This document shows positions 1 to 5,594 of a DNA stretch of 5,995 nucleotides, in pieces (the first letter of the stretch is position 1; each line of letters starts with the position of its first letter). The stretch covers positions 1 to 5,995 of the forward strand of contig CABUWB010000132.1 in NCBI GenBank assembly GCA_902495025.1, in the 5' to 3' direction. Origin of the DNA: an uncultured Eubacteriales bacterium (GTDB taxonomy: Bacteria; Bacillota; Clostridia; Lachnospirales; CAG-274). The notes beneath the pieces are model-generated. The model did no database searches. It was not told where the DNA came from and saw nothing but the letters and a program-made list of their open reading frames with translations. A program made the translations under genes and the position numbers.

Positions 1-204
1 ACTATGGCAGATATTGGAAAGGATTACGTTATTAAGGCACTTACAGGCAATGATAAAACAAAGCATCACCTGCAAAGCCTTGGTTTTACACAGGGCACAA
101 GCATTATAGTTGTTTCCTCACTTAACGGCAATTTTATAGTAAATGTGCGTGATTGCCGTATTGCTGTAAGCCGCAGTATGGCAAATAAAATATTATTATC
201 ATAG
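1..204 (+). CDS. FeoA-family protein, atypical, 5' end outside window
   Basis: This is a small SH3-like FeoA-domain protein, presumed to be a cytoplasmic accessory of the FeoB ferrous-iron transporter. The C-terminal part is diagnostic: a LQSLGFTQGT segment matches the family L..LG...G. turn, followed by beta strands and the ending RIAVSRSMANKILLS. The first ATG in view is at 4-6, but no ribosome binding site is visible and codons 1-3 (Thr) stay in frame. From memory, clostridial relatives often begin with a short Pro-Leu-Thr/Ser-Met-Ala stretch, so the true start is probably a few codons upstream. It lacks the APLGDP and RGY.LSLRK motifs of the second FeoA at 215-436, so it is a divergent paralogue rather than a recent duplicate. 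Only 10 nt separate its stop from the next start, which fits one operon. Family assignment is fairly secure; the individual role is inferred. Confidence 0.85.
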   Translation, partial: TMADIGKDYVIKALTGNDKTKHHLQSLGFTQGTSIIVVSSLNGNFIVNVRDCRIAVSRSMANKILLS

Positions 205-209
205 GAGGG
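203..209 (+). promoter_or_regulatory. Ribosome binding site of second feoA
   Basis: AGGAGGG lies 5 nt before the ATG at 215 and overlaps the TAG stop of the upstream FeoA-family gene (202-204). The overlap suggests that ribosomes finishing the first gene are well placed to start the second. Confidence 0.8.
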
Positions 210-214
210 TTTTA

Positions 215-436
215 ATGAAAACTTTAAAGGACATAAGACCGGGAGAGAGCGTAAAGGTGCTCAGGCTTAACGGCGAGGGCGCAGTAAAGCGCAGAATTAT
301 GGACATGGGTATTACAAAAAATACAGAGGTATATGTGCGCAAGGTTGCACCGCTCGGCGACCCTGTTGAGATTACCGTAAGGGGTTACGAGCTTAGCCTT
401 AGAAAGGCTGACGCACAGATGATAGAGGTAGAGTAA
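215..436 (+). CDS. feoA: FeoA, ferrous iron transport accessory protein
   Basis: This 73-aa protein is a full-length canonical FeoA, a small cytoplasmic SH3-like protein thought to interact with FeoB and support Fe(II) uptake. Visible hallmarks are the opening TLKDIRPGESVKVLRL, the RRIMDMGIT turn near residues 26-34, VAPLGDP near 44-50, and RGYELSLRK near 56-64, ending in a short acidic tail. The start at 215 is fixed by the strong AGGAGGG site 5 nt upstream and by the normal family length. It follows the divergent FeoA closely and is separated from feoB by 92 nt that contain a terminator-like hairpin and an inverted repeat. The biochemical role of FeoA is known only in outline. The identification itself is firm. 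Confidence 0.95.
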   Translation: MKTLKDIRPGESVKVLRLNGEGAVKRRIMDMGITKNTEVYVRKVAPLGDPVEITVRGYELSLRKADAQMIEVE

Positions 437-437
437 G

Positions 438-463
438 GGACTTATTACAAGTCCGATTTTTTT
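438..463 (+). terminator. Intrinsic terminator or attenuator between feoA and feoB
   Basis: GGACTT (438-443) pairs with AAGTCC (449-454) around a 5-nt loop, and after two bases comes a run of seven T (457-463). This has the form of a rho-independent terminator starting 2 nt after the feoA stop codon. The stem is only 6 bp, so it is probably leaky. It would lower transcription into feoB or separate feoB from the two feoA genes. Confidence 0.55.
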
Positions 464-469
464 GGAACA

Positions 470-492
470 TAGGTTAGAAGAGGCTAACCTAA
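470..492 (+). promoter_or_regulatory. Inverted repeat resembling DtxR/IdeR-type iron operator half-sites
   Basis: TAGGTTAG (470-477) and CTAACCTA (484-491) are perfect inverted repeats separated by 6 nt. The known DtxR operator consensus is TTAGGTTAG and CTAACCTAA around a single central base. Here the right arm matches all nine bases (484-492) and the left arm eight of nine, but the spacer is 5 bp longer than consensus. A third, direct copy of GCTAAC lies at 503-508, exactly 20 bp from the copy at 483-488. A weak promoter (TTGGAA 462-467, 17-nt gap, TAACCT 485-490) would overlap the dyad. Iron-dependent control of feoB is the natural inference. A plain RNA hairpin is the alternative. Confidence 0.45.
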
Positions 493-528
493 ATTTGACA
501 GAGCTAACTATATTGAAAGGAGATTATT

Positions 529-2943
529 ATGGCACTTACTATTGCTTTGGCAGGAAATCCAAACAGCGGTAAAACCACACTGTTTAATGCACTTACAGGC
601 TCAAATCAGTTTGTGGGCAATTGGCCCGGTGTAACTGTTGAAAAAAAGGAGGGCAGGCTTAAATTCAACAAGGAGGTAACCGTTACCGACCTCCCGGGTA
701 TTTATTCGCTTTCCCCATATACGCTGGAGGAGGTTGTATCACGTAACTATCTGCTTGGTGAAAGCCCCGACGCAATTTTAAATATTGTGGACGGTACCAA
801 TCTGGAGCGTAACCTCTACCTTACCACACAGCTTTTGGAGCTTGGCATACCTACGGTTATAGCCGTAAATATGGCAGATATTATTGAAAAAACGGGACAA
901 AAGGTTAATATAGACGCACTTTCAAAGGCGCTTGGCGTGCCTGTAATTGAAATATCGGCTTTAAAGGGAACTAATGTTAAGGAGGCGGCAGAGCTTGCAA
1001 TTGCTGCTGCGGACAATAAAACACAGGCTGTAAGCCACAGCTTTTCCAAAAAGTGCGAGGATTATATAGCTCAGGTGGAGAGCATAATCGATGGTGCGGT
1101 TGATGAGAGCAAAAAGAGATTTTTTGCAGTCAAGCTGCTTGAAAGGGACGATAAAATTTTATCCGCAATGAAAAAGACTTTTAACGTTGACAGCATAATT
1201 GAGGACTTTGAGGCTGCCTTTGATGATGACAGCGAGAGCATTATAACAAATGAAAGATATGAGTATATTTCGGGCATTATCGGCGGTTGCGTAAGCAAAA
1301 AGAGCAGCGGCGTAAAGCTGTCAGTATCGGATAAAATAGACAGGGTGGTTACAAACCGTTTCCTTGCGCTGCCTATTTTTGCAATTGTAATGTACATAGT
1401 TTACTATGTGTCCGTTACCTCGGTGGGTGTACTTGCTACCGACTGGGCAAACGACGGTGTGTTTGGCGACGGCTGGCATCTTTTCGGCATAGGCTCGGCA
1501 CAGTACAGTGATGCCATGGAGAAATATGCTGCCGATAATATCTTTATCGACGAATTAAAGGCTGTTGTTGACAATGCTGCCGCTGAGGGTGTTATCGGTG
1601 CAGATGAGGTTCAGGCTGCAATTGATGATGGTGATTTTGGCGCATTTGAGGAGGCTTACGGCTCTTATGCGGACTCCCTTGCAGAGGGCGGCTATGATAT
1701 TGCAGAGCTTGTTGACCCTGCACTGGAGGCAGAGGACGTACCCGATACAGCCGACTATGGTGTATGGGTGCCTGGTATTCCCGTACTTGCGGAGAGCCTG
1801 CTTACCTCGCTTAACTGTGCCGACTGGGTACAGAGCCTTGTGTTTGACGGCATCATAGGCGGTGTAGGTGCGGTGCTTGGCTTTGTGCCACAGATGATGG
1901 TACTGTTTATCTTCCTTGCTATCCTTGAATCCTGCGGATATATGGCAAGAATTGCGTTTATTATGGATAGAATTTTCCGCCGCTTTGGTCTGTCGGGCAA
2001 GTCCTTTATACCTATGCTTATTGGTACGGGCTGCGGCGTACCCGGTGTTATGGCGTCCAGAACGATTGAAAACGACAGGGACAGAAAAATGACAATCATT
2101 ACTACCACCTTTATCCCCTGCGGAGCAAAGCTGCCTATTATTGCACTTATTTCCGCTGCACTTTTCGGCGGTGCGTCATGGGTTGCACCAAGCGCTTATT
2201 TCCTTGGTGTGGCTGCAATAGTTATTTCGGGTATTATACTTAAAAAGACAAAAATGTTTGAGGGCGACCCTGCTCCGTTTGTTATGGAGCTGCCTGCATA
2301 TCATCTGCCTACGGTCGGCAACGTATTAAGGAGTATGTGGGAGAGAGCATGGTCGTTTATCAAAAAGGCTGGTACAATTATTCTGCTTGCCTCAATTGTA
2401 ATATGGGCAGGCAACAGCTTTGGCTCGTATGTTGATGTAAACGGTGCGTCCGTATTCGGTTTCCTTACAGAGGAGGCTGTGGACGCTGTAAGCATACTTG
2501 ACAGCATAGGCAATGTAATCTGCATTATATTTGCTCCTCTCGGCTTTGGCGAGAGCACCGCAGCTGTTGCTACCATTATGGGTCTTGTTGCCAAAGAGGA
2601 GGTTGTAGGCGTATTTGGCGTACTTGACTTTGTCGGTATGACAAAGGTTGCAGGCTATTCCTTCCTTGCATTCAACCTGCTTTGCGCTCCATGCTTTGCT
2701 GCAATCGGTGCTATCAGACGTGAAATGAACAACGCTAAGTGGACAGCATTTGCCATTACCTACCAGTGCGTATTTGCCTACGCAATAGCGCTTATGATTT
2801 ACCAGTTCGGCGGTCTTATCGCAGGCGAGGTTGCCTTTGGCATAGGCACACTAGCAGCAATTATCGTGCTTGTATTGCTTGTGTATCTGCTTGTAAGACC
2901 TTATAAGCAGAGCAGTACTATGAAGGAGGGATTGTATGCTTGA
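529..2943 (+). CDS. feoB: FeoB, ferrous iron transporter with N-terminal G domain
   Basis: This 804-aa inner-membrane transporter moves Fe(II) into the cell. The N-terminal G domain has all five motifs: G1 GNPNSGKT (9-16), G2 at GVTV (34-37), G3 DLPG (54-57), G4 NMAD (114-117) and G5 SALKG (143-147). A helical spacer domain runs to about residue 265. The membrane part starts with TM1 near 279-303 and contains SCGYMARIAF (468-477), the first gate motif GCGVPG (501-506), PCGAKLP (530-536), LGFGES (671-676) and LLCAPC (717-722), then the C-terminal helices. An acidic insert at about 323-411, between TM1 and the next helix, has about 24 Asp/Glu and 2 Lys and is not part of the FeoB core I know. 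The start at 529 has AAAGGAG 6 nt upstream. The 3' end overlaps the next small gene by 8 nt. No frameshift or lost motif is seen. Confidence 0.98.
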   Translation: MALTIALAGNPNSGKTTLFNALTGSNQFVGNWPGVTVEKKEGRLKFNKEVTVTDLPGIYSLSPYTLEEVVSRNYLLGESPDAILNIVDGTNLERNLYLTTQLLELGIPTVIAVNMADIIEKTGQKVNIDALSKALGVPVIEISALKGTNVKEAAELAIAAADNKTQAVSHSFSKKCEDYIAQVESIIDGAVDESKKRFFAVKLLERDDKILSAMKKTFNVDSIIEDFEAAFDDDSESIITNERYEYISGIIGGCVSKKSSGVKLSVSDKIDRVVTNRFLALPIFAIVMYIVYYVSVTSVGVLATDWANDGVFGDGWHLFGIGSAQYSDAMEKYAADNIFIDELKAVVDNAAAEGVIGADEVQAAIDDGDFGAFEEAYGSYADSLAEGGYDIAELVDPALEAEDVPDTADYGVWVPGIPVLAESLLTSLNCADWVQSLVFDGIIGGVGAVLGFVPQMMVLFIFLAILESCGYMARIAFIMDRIFRRFGLSGKSFIPMLIGTGCGVPGVMASRTIENDRDRKMTIITTTFIPCGAKLPIIALISAALFGGASWVAPSAYFLGVAAIVISGIILKKTKMFEGDPAPFVMELPAYHLPTVGNVLRSMWERAWSFIKKAGTIILLASIVIWAGNSFGSYVDVNGASVFGFLTEEAVDAVSILDSIGNVICIIFAPLGFGESTAAVATIMGLVAKEEVVGVFGVLDFVGMTKVAGYSFLAFNLLCAPCFAAIGAIRREMNNAKWTAFAITYQCVFAYAIALMIYQFGGLIAGEVAFGIGTLAAIIVLVLLVYLLVRPYKQSSTMKEGLYA
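2923..2930 (+). promoter_or_regulatory. Ribosome binding site inside the feoB 3' end
   Basis: AAGGAGGG lies within the last codons of feoB, 5 nt before the ATG at 2936. It decides the start of the 52-codon Cys-rich gene and shows that this short frame is translated, despite its size. Confidence 0.8.
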
Positions 2944-3094
2944 TTTCATCGCAGCTAATGCGGGTAACATCGGCGTATGCGGTGTTATTGCGGTGATTGT
3001 TATTGCCGTAATATGCAAAATGGTTAAGGACAAAAAAAGCGGAAAGTCCTCTTGCGGCTGCGGCTGTGAGGGCTGCTCAAATAAATGCCATTAA
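2936..3094 (+). CDS. FeoB-associated Cys-rich membrane protein
   Basis: This 52-aa protein begins with MLDFIAANAGNIG, has one hydrophobic helix at about residues 12-27 (with Cys15 and Cys27), a basic stretch KMVKDKKSGK, and a Cys-rich tail at 40-52 in which Cys40, Cys42, Cys44, Cys47 and Cys51 form a CGCGCEGC cluster before a final His. Size, single helix, tail and position match the FeoB-associated Cys-rich family found after feoB in Firmicutes. The gene overlaps feoB by 8 nt and has a strong SD within feoB, so production is probably coupled. The positive-inside rule would place the Cys tail in the cytoplasm, where it could bind or hand on metal; this is inference. Proteobacterial operons often have FeoC in this position, but the sequence has no FeoC-like winged helix. 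The family is of unproven function. Confidence 0.9.
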   Translation: MLDFIAANAGNIGVCGVIAVIVIAVICKMVKDKKSGKSSCGCGCEGCSNKCH

Positions 3095-3100
3095 ATAAAA

Positions 3101-3131
3101 AGACAGTGTCGCAATAACGGCACTGTTTTTT
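3101..3131 (+). terminator. Rho-independent terminator of the feo operon
   Basis: ACAGTGTC (3103-3110) pairs with GGCACTGT (3119-3126), 8 pairs including one G-T, around the loop GCAATAAC, followed by T3127-3131. An A-run at 3097-3101 means that the hairpin could also terminate transcription from the opposite strand. It starts 6 nt after the stop of the Cys-rich gene. Confidence 0.8.
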
Positions 3132-3153
3132 ATTGCCGTTATATAAAAAGCTA

Positions 3154-3182
3154 TTGTAATTTTGGCGTAAAAGCGTTAAAAT
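3154..3182 (+). promoter_or_regulatory. Probable sigma-A-type promoter for the PEGA-signal peptidase operon
   Basis: TTGTAA (3154-3159) and TAAAAT (3177-3182) are separated by 17 bp and match the vegetative consensus at 4 of 6 and 5 of 6 positions. The site falls between the feo terminator and the next gene, and transcription would start near 3189, about 40 nt before the chosen ATG. An imperfect AT-rich dyad (about 3178-3199) overlaps the start region. Confidence 0.55.
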
Positions 3183-3230
3183 AATAATGATTATATTTTT
3201 TGACAGTATACAATGATTTGGAGTGTTGAT

Positions 3231-4649
3231 ATGGCGGAGGCTAAAAGCAAGAAAGACGAAGTTAAAAGGCACAGGAGCGGCAAGCCGAATAAGAGCAATC
3301 TTGGCAGACACCGCAGAAACGGTGTGGCATTTCCTGTGGTTATATGTATAACGGTGATAGTGGGCATATTAATAGGCGCAAAAAGCTACAGTATAGCCTA
3401 CAGCGAGGTTGCAAAGCGCAGCGTTATTGCAGAGGAAGAGGGAGCGGACGGCGAAAAGCAGTTTTCCGCAAACAATATAATTGAGCAGGCGCAGAATAAC
3501 CTTGTCGGCTCGGATATTGACGGCGTTATCAAGGATATTGACTATGAAAATAAGAAGATAACCTTCTATTCCTTAAAATCCAATGAAACGGTAATTCTTA
3601 CCGCTACGGATAAAACACAGTATCCTTTCCCTAACACCATAAGCGACTATAAGATTGGTGATGTTGTAACCTTTGTTTACGACAAGGACAGAATGCTGAC
3701 CGATATGAAGGTGTGCGAGGCAGCGTGGGAGTATTCCGATACGGGTCTTGTTGTCAATACCGATTCAAAGCTGCTTAAATTTGGTGATGCGGCAACGCAG
3801 TACAAGGATAAGTCCTTTAAATATACGGACGGCATAACAACTGTGCGCTACAAGGACGTATATACCGAGCTGTCCAAAATAGATAAGCTAGATTATGTAA
3901 CGGTGCGTGGCTATGACAACGGCACTGTTAATAAGGCATATTCCATTACAATTGAAAAGAGCCATGGCTCGCTTGAAATACACAACGGCGAGCAGATTCA
4001 GGACGGTGTTATAAAGCTGAACGGCAGCCAGATTTCGCTGAGCGACGCCAAGAGCATGAACCTTACCGAGGGCAGATATAAAATTGAGGTTACAGGCAGC
4101 AACTGCGAGCCTTACTCAACCGAGGTAATGGTTAAGCCAAGCGAGATTGCAAGTGTTGACCTGTCCGTTATACAGATTAAGAGCGGACTTCTGGACGTTA
4201 CGGCAAATGTAAGCGACTATACCGTAACAATAGACGGCACAACCTATAAGGACGGAGATTCCATTCTGCTTAACTACGGCAAGTATTCCGTTACCGTATC
4301 CAAGGAGGACTACCTCGACTTTACCGGCAGCGTTACCATTAATGAGGATATAAATACATTCTCGGCAAAGCTGGAGGAGCGTCCTAAGATGGGTACTGTC
4401 AATATACAGACTACGCCCGGCGGTGCAAAGGTGTATGTTGACGGAACATTCAAGGGTCAGTCGCCGCAGAATATTGAGGTATCACTTGGCAGCCATAAGG
4501 TTGAGATTAAAATGGACGGCTATATTTCCGAAAGCAGAGATGTAACCATTGCAAATGAGGGTGATACAGTAAAAAGTCAGATTACGCTTACACCCGTAGT
4601 TTCACCTTACTCGGGCGGCACTGCACCAACAGAGGCGGCAGCACAATGA
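3231..4649 (+). CDS. Membrane-anchored extracytoplasmic protein with PEGA-like repeats
   Basis: The gene encodes 472 aa of unassigned function. A very basic cytoplasmic tail (1-30) precedes one hydrophobic helix at about 31-50 with no clear signal peptidase site or lipobox, so it is probably a signal anchor with the rest outside the membrane. Residues about 75-243 look like two beta-rich modules (the first contains DGVIKDID and KIGDVVTFVYD). Three PEGA-like modules follow: about 244-317 (degenerate, containing GRYKIEVTG), 319-383 (DYTVTIDGTTYKDG, GKYSVTVSKEDY) and 387-456. The last is the clearest, with NIQTTPGGAKVYVDG, SPQNIEVSLGSHKVEI and MDGYISESRDV. PEGA modules are usually surface or wall-associated. 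The ATG at 3231 is chosen because GGAG (3220-3223) lies 7 nt upstream; an in-frame ATG at 3213 lacks an SD. The stop overlaps the next start as ATGA, so translation of the two is probably coupled. Confidence 0.8.
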   Translation: MAEAKSKKDEVKRHRSGKPNKSNLGRHRRNGVAFPVVICITVIVGILIGAKSYSIAYSEVAKRSVIAEEEGADGEKQFSANNIIEQAQNNLVGSDIDGVIKDIDYENKKITFYSLKSNETVILTATDKTQYPFPNTISDYKIGDVVTFVYDKDRMLTDMKVCEAAWEYSDTGLVVNTDSKLLKFGDAATQYKDKSFKYTDGITTVRYKDVYTELSKIDKLDYVTVRGYDNGTVNKAYSITIEKSHGSLEIHNGEQIQDGVIKLNGSQISLSDAKSMNLTEGRYKIEVTGSNCEPYSTEVMVKPSEIASVDLSVIQIKSGLLDVTANVSDYTVTIDGTTYKDGDSILLNYGKYSVTVSKEDYLDFTGSVTINEDINTFSAKLEERPKMGTVNIQTTPGGAKVYVDGTFKGQSPQNIEVSLGSHKVEIKMDGYISESRDVTIANEGDTVKSQITLTPVVSPYSGGTAPTEAAAQ

Positions 4650-5113
4650 GTAAAAAAATAAAATCCATTGCGGCGCTTTTTGTAGAGGCTGCCGTACTGA
4701 TACTGCTTTCCTATACTTTTGCTTTCCCCTATATGGTGGAGGGCAGCTCCATGGAGGATACCTACTTTACGGGCGACAGGGTGTTTATATCGCATTTTTC
4801 CGCATGGACGGGTAATATAAAGCGTGGTGATGCGGTTGTGTGCAGCCTGTCCGATATGCAGGTTATAAAAAGAATTATTGCCCTGCCCGGTGATGAGCTT
4901 GAAATAAGCGAGGGCAGGGTATACATAAACGGCACTCTGCTGGAGGAGGATTATCTTACCGAGGATACCTATACAGGCGGTGATATGAAAATTACTCTCG
5001 GCAGTGATGATTACTTTGTTATGGGTGATAACAGGGGCGTAAGCCTTGACAGCCGCAAGGCAGGCTGTATAGGCAAAGCCGATATTAAGGGTAAGGTTAT
5101 ATTTAAAATATGA
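4646..5113 (+). CDS. Type I signal peptidase (S26 family)
   Basis: This 155-aa enzyme should remove signal peptides on the outer face of the membrane using a Ser/Lys dyad. One N-terminal helix (about 8-28) anchors it. Box B EGSSMEDT gives the nucleophile Ser35, box C is RGDAVV (60-65), box D VIKRIIALPGD gives the general base Lys75, and box E is GDNRGVSLDSR (127-137). All catalytic elements are present, so it is predicted to be active. The length is close to the small single-anchor enzymes of Gram-positive bacteria. The start overlaps the stop of the PEGA gene by 4 nt (ATGA) and has only a weak upstream purine run, which fits translational coupling. A dedicated role in processing an envelope protein is possible, but a housekeeping LepB/SipS role cannot be excluded. 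A gene symbol is withheld because the genome may carry several paralogues. Confidence 0.95.
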   Translation: MSKKIKSIAALFVEAAVLILLSYTFAFPYMVEGSSMEDTYFTGDRVFISHFSAWTGNIKRGDAVVCSLSDMQVIKRIIALPGDELEISEGRVYINGTLLEEDYLTEDTYTGGDMKITLGSDDYFVMGDNRGVSLDSRKAGCIGKADIKGKVIFKI

Positions 5114-5116
5114 AAC

Positions 5117-5160
5117 AGGGGCTGCCAAAGGCTAATCTGCTTGCAATTGGCAGCTCTTTT
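5117..5160 (+). terminator. Probable terminator after the signal peptidase gene
   Basis: GCTGCCAA (5121-5128) pairs perfectly with TTGGCAGC (5147-5154). The stem extends outward to 5117 and 5158 with two G-T pairs, around an 18-nt loop. The hairpin starts 4 nt after the stop codon, and a short T-run (5157-5160) follows it. The T-run is short and partly within the stem, so read-through into the next gene is likely to some degree. Confidence 0.6.
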
Positions 5161-5180
5161 AATGAAAAGAGGTAATTTAT

Positions 5181-5594
5181 ATGTGGTTTATTCTTGCACT
5201 GCTTTCCGCTGTTTTTGCGGCGCTTACATCAATACTTGCAAAGGTGGGTATTGAGGGCGTCAGCTCAAACCTTGCAACGGCAATACGTACCTGTGTTGTG
5301 CTTGTTATGGCATGGGTAATGGTGTTTATTACAGGCTCGCAGAACGGTATTTTCTCTATTGAAAGAAAAAGCTGGATTTTTCTTATTCTTTCGGGTCTGG
5401 CAACAGGTGCGTCATGGCTGTGCTATTATAAGGCAATCCAGATAGGCGAGGTGTCAAAGGTTGTGCCGATTGATAAGCTTAGTATCGTTATTACGCTTGT
5501 GCTTGCCTTTGTTTTTCTGCATGAGAGCTTTACGGTTAAGTCGCTTATAGGTGCAGTGCTTATTACCGCAGGCACATTTGTTATGATATTATAA
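5181..5594 (+). CDS. Single-domain EamA (drug/metabolite transporter superfamily) membrane protein
   Basis: This 137-aa hydrophobic protein has about five helices: roughly 2-22, 33-52, 65-83, 95-113 and 119-137. The segment SWLCYYKAIQIGEVSKVVPIDKLS (78-101 region; key residues Trp79, Tyr82, Lys84, Gly89, Pro96, Asp98, Lys99) and the ending LHESFT then a glycine-containing last helix are typical of EamA domains. Most family members have two such domains in about 300 aa. This has one and ends cleanly, matching the short stand-alone group (COG2510-like), which would need to pair with itself or a partner to form a transporter. The substrate cannot be told from sequence. AGAGG lies 8 nt upstream of the ATG. 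It follows a terminator-like hairpin by about 20 nt, so it may be expressed by read-through; I found no convincing promoter of its own. Confidence 0.88.
   Translation: MWFILALLSAVFAALTSILAKVGIEGVSSNLATAIRTCVVLVMAWVMVFITGSQNGIFSIERKSWIFLILSGLATGASWLCYYKAIQIGEVSKVVPIDKLSIVITLVLAFVFLHESFTVKSLIGAVLITAGTFVMIL

Noticed and set aside
495..514. TTGACA (495-500) with TATATT (509-514) as the feoB promoter
   Set aside because: Each box is good, but the gap is 8 bp, far too short for a sigma-A promoter.
1071..2594. Several 97-117-codon frames on both strands within feoB
   Set aside because: They are shadows of the well-conserved feoB reading frame, have low-complexity Ser/Leu-rich translations and lack good ribosome binding sites.
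3200..3228. TTGACA at 3200-3205 as the -35 box of the PEGA gene
   Set aside because: The -10 position at normal spacing has no match and would fall on the ribosome binding site. The TTGTAA/TAAAAT pair upstream fits better.
3213..3230. Upstream ATG at 3213 as the start of the PEGA protein
   Set aside because: It has no SD sequence, while the ATG at 3231 has GGAG 7 nt upstream. The extra six residues add nothing to the signal anchor.
3024..3311. 95-codon minus-strand frame across the feo terminator
   Set aside because: It crosses a terminator, a promoter and the ends of two real genes, and its product has no recognisable features.
4607..5128. 173-codon open frame on the minus strand
   Set aside because: It lies opposite the signal peptidase gene, which has every catalytic box intact. 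The minus-strand product resembles no family I know and also runs through the terminator hairpin.
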